DNA of 64,000 nt from Catalinimonas sp038039535 (GTDB lineage: Bacteria > Bacteroidota > Bacteroidia > Cytophagales > Cyclobacteriaceae). The number at the start of each line of letters is the position of its first letter. Position 1 is the first letter of the stretch. Below the pieces are notes generated by a model. The model did not search any database, was not told the origin of the DNA, and worked only from the letters and a program-made list of their open reading frames with translations. Positions 35,051-45,400 of the stretch are shown here, in pieces. The stretch covers positions 1-64,000 of the forward strand of contig NZ_JBBPHP010000004.1 of assembly GCF_038039535.1 (NCBI RefSeq), written 5' to 3'. Made by a program: the position numbers and the translations under genes.

Positions 35051-38000
35051 TTAGAATGTAACAGTTAAGTTAACACCGTAACGCTGGGTAGTAGGGTAAG
35101 CACCGTAGTCAAAGCCCTGTACGTTAGAACCCGCAGGTTCTGCCAGTATTTCAGGGTCAAAGTTTAGCCCTTCTAAGAAGTTAGGTGCTCTGAACCAGAG
35201 GTTACGTCCGGTAAACATCACTCTTACAGAACCGAAAGGTGTAGTTTCTAATATGCTGGCAGGGAGTGTATAACCCAAGCCAACTTCTCTCAAACGAATG
35301 GTAGTACCATCATATACGTTTACCTCATCCTGTCCGTAAGCACCCCATCCGTTGGTGAAGTGGTAGTCAAATGCGGTAACCGGAGTAGTGTTTACGATTT
35401 TGTCACCGTTCTCATCCAACACAGGCTCAAAGGTCTGAGGGCTACCGTACACGCCTGGTACTACTCTCAAACCTTCACGGTCTTCAGAGATTTGCAACTG
35501 ACCTCTAAGTAATAATGAAGCGGCCGTAGCAGAGTAAATATCTCCTCCCTGCTTCCAGTCTAATAAAGCTCTCAAGGTGAAGCCTTTATAAGTAAAGGTA
35601 TTAGTGATACCCAGTAAGAAATCAGGGTTAGGATCGCCAATTACATCATTGGTAGGAAGAGCGAAAGGTAATCCTGTATTTTTGTTAATCAGCAGATTGC
35701 CTTCATCATCGCGAGCATTCACACTACCATAAATCTGTCCATAAGGTAAGCCTGCTCTATGCAGTGTACCTAAAGTAGTAAGAGGTCCACCTACGAATAT
35801 TTCACCGGCAGGTCCTGCATCAATAACTTCTGTCTTGATTTTGGTAAATGCAGAATAGATGTTCCAGGTAAAGCCACCGGAAGTACGTACAGGCGTAAGA
35901 TCTAAACCAATTTCCCATCCACGGTTCTGTAGTTCACCAATATTTACCCACTCAGTATCAAAACCACTGGTAGCAGGTAATTTGGCCTGGGCAATCTGAT
36001 CGGTTGAACTACGGTTGAACCAGGTTACATCCAATCCAACACGACCGTCAAAGAGTTGAGCTTCTACACCTAACTCAGTTTCGGTTGTAAACTCAGGCTT
36101 CAGGTTAACGTTACCCAATGCATCCTGTAAGGTAGCCCGGTTATAGTCGGTAGAACCAATGGTAGCAGGTTGCAATATGCTGTAGTAAGTAGCTGTCAGG
36201 TATGGATTAGGTTCGTTACCCACCTGAGTTCTGGCAGCACGTACTTTAGCAAAGTTCAGGATATTACCCCCTATGTCAAATGCATCAGTCACTACAAATG
36301 AAGCACTTACACCAGGATAGAAGTAACTTCTATTGTTTACCGGTAGGGTAGATGACCAGTCATTTCTTCCTACTACGTTCAGGAACAGGTAATCATTATA
36401 AGAGAACTGCAAGTCTGCATAAGCTGCATAATAGCGGCGCAATTCGTTATAATCCCAGTTAACAGTAGTCTGGGTAGTGGCATCCACTCTGTATAAGCCT
36501 TCCAAACCATCCGAGATAATACCTGAACCGGTTACTTTTCTACGGCCTCTTTCCCGTTGGTTCACATTGAAACCTACGATACCACGGAAACCAAAAGACT
36601 CATTGATATCTTTGGTAACAGTGGCAATCATGTTATAATCCTGCTCAGTATAGGTTACATCTTCTGTATATATTCTACCTGCGGGAAGAGAAGCTCCACC
36701 ACTTCTTACGATGTCTCTACGTGCATCACCGTATGTATTGATACCACCTTTGGCGGTCAGGTTTAGCCAGTCACCGATATCGTAAGATAAAGTCATGTTA
36801 CCATATACACGGTTCACATCACTGCTGTAGCTGTTGTACTTGGCAATCCACAGCGGGTTGTCAAGTGCACGATAAAATACGTTTGATCCATCAATAGGAC
36901 TTTCAAAGGGATAACCATTCAGGTCATAGTTACGAGGCAGGTAATACAGACGCTGGAATAATGAAGTAGAAGTAGCCGTAGTATAATCAGCGTAGAAGCT
37001 ACCTCCGGACTGGGGTGTCTGCTGGGTAGTGTTTACATAAGTTACATTACCCGAGATAAAAAGTCCGTTCTCCAACTGTCCGTTACCACCAAAACTCAAA
37101 CTGGTACGATTAGCTTCAGAATTAGGTACGATACCCTGATTGCTCATGTGCGAAATATTTCCGGTAAGGCTGGCATTCTCTCCTCCTGAAGTGATGTTCA
37201 CACTATTTTCAATTACACGGCCCTGATCAAAGAAGCCTCCAACAATATCATAAGGCTGAAAAGGCACATCTATACCTACGGGCGTACCTGTTCCCCACAG
37301 AGGGTCATTGGGGTCAGTAACGAAACCGCCATCCACGATATATCCTTTTACCAGTTCAGGGAAAAGCAAATCGTATCCCTGATCTCTACCCACTGAAGTC
37401 ATGATCAGGGGATGAGGGATAAAGCCGGCAGGAGTCGCTGGTACTACGCCTTCTTCACCACCATAAATGATCTGAGAATAGTTGGTTCCATATTGCTCAT
37501 TCAAGCGGTCCACATGATTAGGGAAGGGCGCACCCCAGTTACCGATAAAACCTGCGTTATATAACTGGTTAGAACCTTGCGCATATACATCCTGATAATC
37601 AGGAAGGTTAGAAACGTTTTCTACGTTATAAGAACCGCTATACGTCACTTCCAATCCTTTCTTAGTATTTTTCTTAGCAGCTTTGGTAGTAATTACCACC
37701 ACACCATTGGTAGCTCTTGATCCATAAAGGGCAGCGGCAGCAGCACCTTTCAATACAGTCATGGACTCAATGTTGTTAGGATCAAGGTCAAAAGCTCTGT
37801 TAGAGAAAGCAGAGTTATCTACTGCGGCACTGGCACCTGGGTCGGTAGGATCAAATGCGTTGGTAGAGTTATCAAAAGGAATACCATCTACTACAAAGAG
37901 TGGCTGGGTATTACCTGTAAGGGATGATATACCACGAATGTTAATCTTGGTAGACTGACCGGGAGCACCACCACCACCGGTAATGTTTACGCCGGGGAGC

Positions 38001-38476
38001 TTTCCTTGCACTGCTCTTAAGGGGTCAGGCTCAGAAACCTGGGCAATCTGCTCGTTGTCTACACTGGCTACTGAGTACCCTAAGGCTTTCTTTTCACGCT
38101 CAATACCAATGGCAGTAACTACTACTTCAGAAAGCTGCTGTGCATCTGACTCCATTACTACGTTAATCACTGAGCGACCATTGATCTCAATCTCCTGTTG
38201 AAGCAGGCCAATGAAGCTGAATGCTAAAACCTCTGCATCATTAGGCACGCTAATACGATAGTTACCATCAATGTCTGTTACAGTACCTTTAGTAGTACCT
38301 TTCACAATTACGTTCACACCGGGTAGCGGTGTTCCATCTTCAGCAGAAGTTACGGTACCTGAAACTGCACTTTCCTGCGCATATACAGTTTGCGCAATTA
38401 CTAATGCAAGCATCAGGCTTCCCAACTTTCTGATGAGGTTTCCCCATGCGGGGAGGCTAGTAGAATTACCTCTCAT
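35051..38476 (-). CDS. SusC-like TonB-dependent outer-membrane receptor
   Basis: 1141 residues. Signal peptide (QTVYAQ), CarboxypepD_reg domain (about 35-115, with PLPGVNVIVKGTTKGTVTD), plug with VLKGAAAAALYGSRATNGVVVITTKA, then a beta barrel ending GVNLTVTF. No STN domain. First gene of a three-gene operon with the SusD and a lipoprotein. Its upstream region (38477-39700) is a long AT-rich gap. Ligand unknown. Confidence 0.95.
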   Translation of the reverse strand: MRGNSTSLPAWGNLIRKLGSLMLALVIAQTVYAQESAVSGTVTSAEDGTPLPGVNVIVKGTTKGTVTDIDGNYRISVPNDAEVLAFSFIGLLQQEIEINGRSVINVVMESDAQQLSEVVVTAIGIEREKKALGYSVASVDNEQIAQVSEPDPLRAVQGKLPGVNITGGGGAPGQSTKINIRGISSLTGNTQPLFVVDGIPFDNSTNAFDPTDPGASAAVDNSAFSNRAFDLDPNNIESMTVLKGAAAAALYGSRATNGVVVITTKAAKKNTKKGLEVTYSGSYNVENVSNLPDYQDVYAQGSNQLYNAGFIGNWGAPFPNHVDRLNEQYGTNYSQIIYGGEEGVVPATPAGFIPHPLIMTSVGRDQGYDLLFPELVKGYIVDGGFVTDPNDPLWGTGTPVGIDVPFQPYDIVGGFFDQGRVIENSVNITSGGENASLTGNISHMSNQGIVPNSEANRTSLSFGGNGQLENGLFISGNVTYVNTTQQTPQSGGSFYADYTTATSTSLFQRLYYLPRNYDLNGYPFESPIDGSNVFYRALDNPLWIAKYNSYSSDVNRVYGNMTLSYDIGDWLNLTAKGGINTYGDARRDIVRSGGASLPAGRIYTEDVTYTEQDYNMIATVTKDINESFGFRGIVGFNVNQRERGRRKVTGSGIISDGLEGLYRVDATTQTTVNWDYNELRRYYAAYADLQFSYNDYLFLNVVGRNDWSSTLPVNNRSYFYPGVSASFVVTDAFDIGGNILNFAKVRAARTQVGNEPNPYLTATYYSILQPATIGSTDYNRATLQDALGNVNLKPEFTTETELGVEAQLFDGRVGLDVTWFNRSSTDQIAQAKLPATSGFDTEWVNIGELQNRGWEIGLDLTPVRTSGGFTWNIYSAFTKIKTEVIDAGPAGEIFVGGPLTTLGTLHRAGLPYGQIYGSVNARDDEGNLLINKNTGLPFALPTNDVIGDPNPDFLLGITNTFTYKGFTLRALLDWKQGGDIYSATAASLLLRGQLQISEDREGLRVVPGVYGSPQTFEPVLDENGDKIVNTTPVTAFDYHFTNGWGAYGQDEVNVYDGTTIRLREVGLGYTLPASILETTPFGSVRVMFTGRNLWFRAPNFLEGLNFDPEILAEPAGSNVQGFDYGAYPTTQRYGVNLTVTF

Positions 38477-39712
38477 AAAACTGACATTTAGTTAAAATTA
38501 AACATACCACGAAATTCCAGATGAATAAGGGACAGGTAAGTTATACTAATGCGGACTAGACTATTCTACTTACTGATTTATACTCTAAAGCAAAAGTTCA
38601 AATATTGAGTATAGTTTAGTCAGAAATAGATAAATCTTACATGCCTAAAAAAAACATCGTAAAAGTAAATTTTAAATTTTAAAATTCAATCTTACACACC
38701 AATTATTTTGGTATTTAATTTTACTTTTAAAGCAAAAACTAAAATTAATTGGAGGAAAATAAATAACGACATTTATCAATATATCGGCTATACCACAAAT
38801 TCATTGATAAAATTACATTATACAAATTATATATTTTTTAAAACAAGTCTTAATCTACAGTAATTTTTAAAATTTACGCAAGTATTAATGATATTTTAAA
38901 GATTTCTATAAGCTGTCTTTTTATGCTGAACTTATATAAGATCAATTTCTTAATAAAAATGATTCTTTTGTTTTTGCTTACTTCTTAGAATTATTAAAAA
39001 CCTTACTTTGAAGTATTTAAATTTTTCAGTCCCTATAGACTCAAGCCCAATAGTGGATATTACTCAAACTTCTTCTTCCTGAAGGGTAAGTGTTTTCAGC
39101 ATACTTAATAAGAAATATTTTGGACAAATTGCTTTCAATGCACTAGTGTTTATGCCAATGATTTGGAAAACTTGCCAAGATTCAGAGAAGATAATAAAAC
39201 CAATAGCTTTGAACGTTTAATATATCTTATCCAATTCTATCTTCTTCCGAATTACCTATTGCAGAGATGACATCCCTTTACAGAAAATTACAACCGAATA
39301 TTCTGCTATTTTAGCAGTTTGTTCCGAGTATCCGTTCTACAGCAGATCTGCTAAAATGAGCTTCTCCATTATGAGGAAAAGCTCAAAAAGAAATTATATG
39401 AGTATTTCTGTCGCATTTTTGCCTCTACTCAAATCTGCATGCTACAAAAGTAAGTTTTTTAAGGTAATTTACAATATATTTAATTTTACAAATATTAATT
39501 AATAGACAACATTATTGGATATATAATTTATTATTTGAAATAAAATTTTGTTATAATTTAAATTTTTAAAATATTTTTTAATCCCATTACTAAATGCTTA
39601 GATAAAATTTTGTCAATTTTTTATCTTTTTCTCTTCTTCAATAGGTAAGGTTTTATCAGATAAATTAAGCATCCATAGATCTGTAGGGGTCAATCATTGG
39701 GATTTCTAAACT
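38477..39712. other. Long AT-rich gap, nothing recognisable
   Basis: More than 1.2 kb without a clear gene. It holds the promoter and leader of the SusC gene at 35051. Small inverted words (CTGCTATTTTAGCAG near 39310) occur. Open frames in it are short and without motifs. It could contain a decayed gene or an unrecognised small RNA. Confidence 0.5.
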
Positions 39713-39859
39713 TTACAACTCCATATGTATCTGGCGAAGCAAACGGCCTTCTTTTGTATGCTTTCCGCAAAAACATCTTTTCCTGGCAAGGACATTAAGC
39801 ATCATACTGAGCCTGAAGCGCAAGTCTTTCAACTCTTCAACAGCAGTGCTTAGTAGCAT
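39713..39859 (-). CDS. Possible 48-residue protein (uncertain)
   Basis: An ATG-to-stop frame (MLLSTAVEELKDLRFRLSMM, then ARKRCFCGKHTKEGRLLRQ) lies directly downstream of the 21-bp array on the minus strand. Its composition looks protein-like, with an amphipathic helix followed by a basic Cys-containing segment, but it matches no family I know and could be chance. Confidence 0.25.
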   Translation of the reverse strand: MLLSTAVEELKDLRFRLSMMLNVLARKRCFCGKHTKEGRLLRQIHMEL

Positions 39860-39903
39860 AAACAGGCAAAAAAGATGATGAGAGGGCTTAGTCAGGGCAA
39901 AAG

Positions 39904-40155
39904 GGCCCTGACTCAGGGTGATAAAGGCCTGAAGTAGGCCATTGGGGGCCTGACTTAGGGGCTCTTAGGCCTGATGAAGGCCTTGCAGGGCCTAAGTTAG
40001 GGGTCATGAGGCCTGAATCAGGGGTCGCAGGCCCTAAGTTAGGGGTTAATTGATCTTTTTCTGGGCTCTTTAGGCCTGATGAACAGCCAATGAGGCCTTC
40101 AGTTAGCCATGGGAGACCTTTGTCAATGCTCATTATGCCTGATGAAGCCCACAAT
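39904..40155 (-). repeat. Tandem array of twelve 21-bp units with a palindromic core
   Basis: Units of exactly 21 bp start at 39904, 39925, 39946, 39967, 39988, 40009, 40030, 40051, 40072, 40093, 40114 and 40135, with no indel. Consensus is about AGGCCTGAxTxAGG followed by seven variable bases, and successive units tend to alternate between two types (GGGCCTGACTTAGGGG and AGGCCTGATGAAGGCC). The core is a palindrome that changes by paired substitutions: CCTGAxTCAGG in some units, CCTAAxTTAGG in others. The minus strand is open through the array (39888-40154) and would encode Pro/Gly-rich repeats such as LTPNLGPATPDSG; I do not call it a gene. It lies between a helical protein gene (40267) and the gap at 38.5-39.7 kb. 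Confidence 0.85.
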
Positions 40156-40204
40156 TGAACTCATTATATCTGAGTACAGGATGGAAGAGGAACTAGCTGG
40201 ACAT

Positions 40205-40233
40205 AAAAAAAGCCTGGAATAAATTACCAGGCT
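40205..40233 (-). terminator. Terminator after the 152-residue protein gene
   Basis: AGCCTGG (40211-40217) pairs with CCAGGCT (40227-40233), 9-base loop, with a run of A on the left that gives a U tract in the minus-strand transcript. It ends transcription about 34 bases after the stop codon at 40267, before the 21-bp array. Confidence 0.85.
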
Positions 40234-40266
40234 GTAAGATAGTGGTCAATATATGTACAATGATGC

Positions 40267-40725
40267 TCAACCATTGTGTTCAAAGCGCTTCTTCAGATCT
40301 TCGTACACTGCTTTGGCCTGAGGACGGTTCATCTTGGCGGCCTGCTTTACGGCATTGTAGTAGGCCAGTGCTTCGCCGAAGGCTTCGCTACCCGATTGCA
40401 TAATGGTATCGCTCAGCCCTTTACAAATCTGGTCAATTTCACGATACACTACTGTAAGGTCGTTGAAAGCCTTCAGGTCTACGGCCAGTTCTTCCACTTC
40501 CATAAAGGGCGGGGTAAAGGCGGGCTTGGATACGGCGTACTCCGCTGCTTTCTCTACGAAGGGAAGCGATTTGTCGCTCATTTTGAGTCCCTTTTTACGA
40601 TCGGCAGGGCTAAGCGCGATCAGATAAGGCGCCAGCAAGTTTTGCAATTCTTCAGCCTTTTTCAGGATGGCTTCCATATCCTTGTCCGGTATCTGCACGG
40701 ATACCACGTTACTGTTACTTTTCAT
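40267..40725 (-). CDS. Helical protein of unknown function beside the 21-bp array
   Basis: 152 residues, soluble, all alpha-helical. Pattern: IPDKDMEAILKKAEELQNLL, then PYLIALSPADRKKGLKMSDKS, LPFVEKAAEYA, ELAVDLKAFNDLTVVYREID, and a C-terminal SGSEAFGEALAYYNAVKQAAK followed by AVYEDLKKRF. I believe this is a family seen in many Bacteroidota genomes, often in several copies, without a described function; that memory needs a search. It may be a four-helix protein or a small coat-like or DNA-binding helper. It has its own terminator (40205) and no close neighbours, and the 21-bp array is just downstream. Confidence 0.8.
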   Translation of the reverse strand: MKSNSNVVSVQIPDKDMEAILKKAEELQNLLAPYLIALSPADRKKGLKMSDKSLPFVEKAAEYAVSKPAFTPPFMEVEELAVDLKAFNDLTVVYREIDQICKGLSDTIMQSGSEAFGEALAYYNAVKQAAKMNRPQAKAVYEDLKKRFEHNG

Positions 40726-40874
40726 TCGTCCATGTTTTAGTGGAAAATCATTTTAACAAAATGAATTTACTGCAAGTCTCCGCTTAAACAGCAGCAGCGA
40801 AAGCAGATAAACTTACAGGGGTAGGTTTGGGGAAGTTTATCCTAGAATATTTCATATATAGTACCAGTCCAAAA

Positions 40875-40914
40875 CAAAAAAAGCCGTTTCAATCAGATGA
40901 AACGGCTTTTTTTG
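40875..40914. terminator. Bidirectional terminator after the SusD gene
   Basis: AAGCCGTTTCA (40881-40891) pairs with TGAAACGGCTT (40898-40908), loop of 6, with an A run on the left and a T run on the right. It would stop the SusD transcript (ending 40934) and could also stop any rightward transcript. Confidence 0.9.
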
Positions 40915-40933
40915 TTAGTCAATTACATGTTCA

Positions 40934-42412
40934 TTAATTATCACTACTTTCTGGCTGAGGCCAGGGAGCTTCATTACTGTTAGGATTTTGATCTTCTTGG
41001 TCAATAGCCTCATTGGCATCAATTTCGCTAAGCGGCAGTAGCATAAAAAACTTAAAGTCATTCTGCTCAAATGCAAATCTAAAGGCTTCAGGATGGTTTT
41101 CATCTCGTTGCCATGCCTGCTGTAGTCTCCTCTTATCAGGAAAATCAGCCAGACCTTCGGCATAAAGTTCTTTTCTGCGCTCCAGCATAATCTCATCAAT
41201 CAGAGTCTGCCCAGTATTTCCCGAAGGTGCAGTCAAGGCTGGATCACGATTACTCTGTAGCTGATAAAGCAAATCGGCAGCAGGTCCAAAATTACCCTGA
41301 CGCGCCAGTGCTTCCGCTTCAATAAGATACATTTCAGCAACCCTCATGAGTACTACATCTTCTCCAAAATCAGCGTCTGCCACAAATTTGCTGGTGCTGT
41401 ACAAGCTATCATCTTCCAACGTAAATAAGTTCCTGATATCAGTATCAGAGAAAGTCTCCACAAAGGTAGGATTTGCTCTGATAGCAGGCGTATAACGAGT
41501 ACCATCCCAGAAAGAAGCAAAGCTACCAAAGTAAGCTGTCTGATCGTTGGAGTAAGGCATACCCCACATCCACTCAGGAGTATCTACATCACGAAAGCCA
41601 GTGGTATAACTAGCAGCATCTAAGGAGCCACCGAAAGAAGTACGCGCACGGTTAGCTGCTTCTGCAGCTTCGGCATACATACCCATTTCCAGGTAAACAC
41701 GTGCCAATATGCCATCGGCAACAGCTTTGTTGATTTTCCAGTTAAATTCTCTCTCCAGATCAAGGTTATCAGAAGCATATTCCAGGTCGCTGAGCAGCAG
41801 GTCATAAACATCTCCTACTGAGCTACGGGCTTTACCTACAGTAGAAACAGTAGTAGGCTCAGTATATATTGGAATCCCTACATTATTCCTGCCTGCCTGA
41901 TAAGGAAGTGCATATTCTTTGATCGCCTGAAAATAAGCAAATCCACGAATTGCCCGGGCTTCGGCCGCAAGTTGTGTCTTTTCTATATCACTGATTGGTG
42001 AACCTTCCAAACCTTCTAACAGCAAATTCATGCTGTTGATCAGTTCATAACTCATGTCCCATATCATATTAACCTTTCGGCTTTGTGGGCTGCCTCTTTC
42101 CAAATATCTGTATTCAAAAGCCATCCACTGAAAAGCAGGCTGCACAAAATCATTACCCTTCACGGTGCGGGTATTCATGATTGAACCGAAGCCTTCAGAG
42201 TCGTCATTACTACCCGTAGTTCCTACGAGTTCGTCATTAAATCCTCGTAGTGTACGATAAGTACCAGCCAGAAAAGCATCAACCCCTTCTACGGAAGAAA
42301 ACGCGGCATCTGCACCTACTTCTGCTTCAGGTTGGGGCTCATCCACCCATTCTTCACAAGACATCAGCAAGGTAGTGCTGAAGAGTAAGGTAAATATGAA
42401 TATATTTTTCAT
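40934..42412 (-). CDS. SusD/RagB-like outer-membrane lipoprotein
   Basis: 492 residues from the Met at 42412 (MKNIFIFTLLFSTTLLMSCEEWVDEPQ); the longer frame from 42433 is less likely because it lacks a signal-like N-terminus and overlaps the SusC stop. Lipobox is MSCEEW. It follows the RagB/SusD family pattern: the N-terminal helices with AEARAIRGFAYFQAIKEYALPYQ, ending with LMLERRKELYAEGLADFPDKRR-type helix and QEDQNPN. This differs from the SusD_2 type of the other three. It pairs with the SusC at 42430-45618. Confidence 0.93.
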   Translation of the reverse strand: MKNIFIFTLLFSTTLLMSCEEWVDEPQPEAEVGADAAFSSVEGVDAFLAGTYRTLRGFNDELVGTTGSNDDSEGFGSIMNTRTVKGNDFVQPAFQWMAFEYRYLERGSPQSRKVNMIWDMSYELINSMNLLLEGLEGSPISDIEKTQLAAEARAIRGFAYFQAIKEYALPYQAGRNNVGIPIYTEPTTVSTVGKARSSVGDVYDLLLSDLEYASDNLDLEREFNWKINKAVADGILARVYLEMGMYAEAAEAANRARTSFGGSLDAASYTTGFRDVDTPEWMWGMPYSNDQTAYFGSFASFWDGTRYTPAIRANPTFVETFSDTDIRNLFTLEDDSLYSTSKFVADADFGEDVVLMRVAEMYLIEAEALARQGNFGPAADLLYQLQSNRDPALTAPSGNTGQTLIDEIMLERRKELYAEGLADFPDKRRLQQAWQRDENHPEAFRFAFEQNDFKFFMLLPLSEIDANEAIDQEDQNPNSNEAPWPQPESSDN

Positions 42413-42429
42413 TTCACTATTGATTAATA

Positions 42430-45400
42430 TCATAAATCTATTTCTATACCTGCTGACATAATTCTGTAGATAGAAGACTGGTTGTCAGTCTCTCCACTAA
42501 TACTTTGCTCAGGGTCAAGTCCTTCCCTTGAGAAAAACGTCAACAGATTATCTCCCTTCACATATACTCTCAGTCCTCTGAGGAAACCAGTATTAGCGAT
42601 AACACTTTCAGGAAGTGAATATCCCAAAGTCACATTACGGAGACGTCCGTAGGTAGCATCAAACAAGAATCTGGTAGAACTCACTGCACCCTGATCACTT
42701 GAGTTGAGTCTGGGCACATCAGTTTCGTCTCCCGGATTCTGCCATCTGTTCAGGATATCCTCATGTTTTTGGTTTCCAGGTCTTAGTCCCCCTTCCATCA
42801 GGCCAGCATAATCCAGATCCAGGATTTTACCGCCTAAGCTGAAGTTGAAAAGTGCGCTTAGGTCAAATCCTTTATAGCTCAAACGAGTATTCAGTCCCCC
42901 GCGTCCCCAGGGCAAGGCGGTACCAGCATTAATTCTATTAGCTACCGCTTCATTGATATCGGTGGTAAGCGCTTTACCCACTACATCACCTTCAGTATTC
43001 AAGGAATCTATATACCACTGAGGTTCACCAGTAGCAGAATTTACACCTGCCCATTCGCGTATATAAAAGTCATATACTGAATTACCCTCTCTGCGGATAA
43101 AACTACCGCTAATAATTTCTTCCTGAGGTAAGCTGGTAATTTCGTTTCTTTCAAAAGCGATGTTACCACCCAGTGACCAGGAAAGCTCTTCATTATTGAT
43201 CACATCCCAGTTTAAGCTTACCTCAATGCCACGGTTTTGTAGATTTCCTACGTTTTCAAGTATCTCACCTCCGATTACCCCTAATGAGTTGGCCAATGGA
43301 CGAGCAAATATTAAGCCGCGAGTATCTTTAAGGTAGGCATCTACACTACCACTAACTTTATCGCGAAACAAGCCGAAATCAAGTCCTAAGTTGGTAATTG
43401 CAGAAGTCTCCCAGGTAATCTGGTTATTTCTTAAGGGGCCTAAATAAATCCCAGGAGTACTTAGCTGATCAAAGCCTGTCTGAAAAATGTTTTCTGCCGG
43501 GAAGTACACTTGATTATCATCGCTGTCTTGTATGAAAGAGTTACCTACTTCACCATAAGAAGCTCTAAATTTAAGAAAGCTGAAGAAGTCCAAGTCATCC
43601 ATAAAGGCTTCATCACTGATGACCCATGAACCAGAAAGGGAATAGAAAACACCTTCTCTTGATTCAGGAGCAAACCTGGATGAAATATCTCTTCTAATGG
43701 AACCTTGAACAAAGTATTTACTTTTATAGTCATACTCAGCACGTGCCATCAAACTACCGATTCTCTCTCTGTTTTGCACGCCATCAATAGTTTCCAGCGT
43801 AGCAGCAGACCCAAGTTGGTAAAGCCCTCCAAAAGGAATTCCTGTTTTCCCCACATCCAGTTCATTGAGTCTAAAGCTATACGCCTCTTGCAACAATAAC
43901 ACATCTACACTGTGATCACCTCCACCAAATTGCTTATTGTAATTTAGACTATTGGTCAGTGTCCACTCAGTAGTAATATCTCTGGCGCGCTGAAGACGTC
44001 CGTTTACGGTACGGGCAGAGCCAATTTCAGGATTGGTATATTCACGTTGATCATAGAAATATTTATTGAATGCAAAATTGGTTCTTGCCTTGAAGTTGTT
44101 TAAGAAGCTAGCTTCCAAGAACGCGGAGGTTGTACTAAAGAAACGTTCTGATTCATCCTGATCCAGAGTGGTTTGTGCTACCGCATTGGAAGGCTGCAGT
44201 ACAGGTCTGGATACATTGATCGGTAGCCCTGAGTTCTGACCGTCATCAAATATAGGTTCACCACTGGCATCCAACAATAGACTGCCATCTACATCTCTAC
44301 GATAGATAGGATAGATGCTGGCCATAGTTCGGATATACTGTATGTTACTGGAAAATGAACTACCAGATTGTACAGGAAAATTTTGCGTTGAAGTGGAAAC
44401 AGATTGTCTTAAGCCAGCCTTCAACCAATCGTTTAATTCAGTATCAAGGTTTATTCTACCATTGAAGCGTTCAAAGTCTGAATTAATTACTATACCGTCT
44501 TGCTTGAGATAGCTCCCACTAAAGTAAAATTGTGTTTTTTCGGAACCTCCTGAGATATTTAAGCTTATATCCTGACGACTACCCTGCTGAAGTAAGGCAT
44601 CTTCCCAATCAGTTGCCCACTGCAACGACTTTCCAGCCAAAACCTGCCCATCAGGTCCTATAGGTGCATCAAGACCTCCATAAGGATTGTATCCAATACG
44701 GCCCAGTAAGCCGTCAGAAGCAGCTTGTCCCGGATTAGGATTACCTGCTATATTAGCATCATTGTACAAAGTTTCCCACTCCAGAAGCATCTGTTGTTCA
44801 GCAGTGATAAAAGGATATTCAGCAACTGCCCTACTGGAAACACCGGTAGAAGCCCGCAAATTTATTCTCGTTTCTCCTGCTTTTCCCCTTTTGGTATTAA
44901 TTAATATAACTCCAGAAGCTGCTCTGGAACCATACAGCGCGGCAGCGGCAGCATCTTTAAGTACCGACATGGACGCAATATCATTAGGGTCAATCGTGTT
45001 GAGATTACCATTATAGACTGAGCCATCCAGCACAATGAGAGGGTCAGAACTGGAGTTGATGGAAGAAATACCCCTAATACGAATGGTAGGATTTTCACCA
45101 GGTTGGCCGGAACCACTGATAATATTTACTCCCGGTACCGTTCCTTGTAAAGCTGTACCCACAGAAACCAACTGTTGACTTTCTATAGTAGTGTTGTCAA
45201 TCTCACCAATAGAACTAGTCAGTTTTCTTTTGGACTGTTCACCGTAAGCTACTACAACTACTTCACTCAACTGACGGGCATCTTCTGCCATTTCTACATT
45301 GATAGTAGAGCGATCTCCAATAGCCACTTCCTGCTCTCTTAAACCGATAAATGAGAAAACAAGCGTGGTAGCATCATCCGACACGTTCAGTCTATAGTTT

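Noticed and set aside
39888..40154. 88-codon Pro/Gly-rich frame on the minus strand of the 21-bp array
   Set aside because: Explained by the 21-bp period; the paired substitutions keep a DNA palindrome, not a protein pattern, and a terminator separates it from the upstream gene.
17036..40155. CRISPR arrays
   Set aside because: The units are directly adjacent, with no unique spacers, and no Cas gene is in the window.
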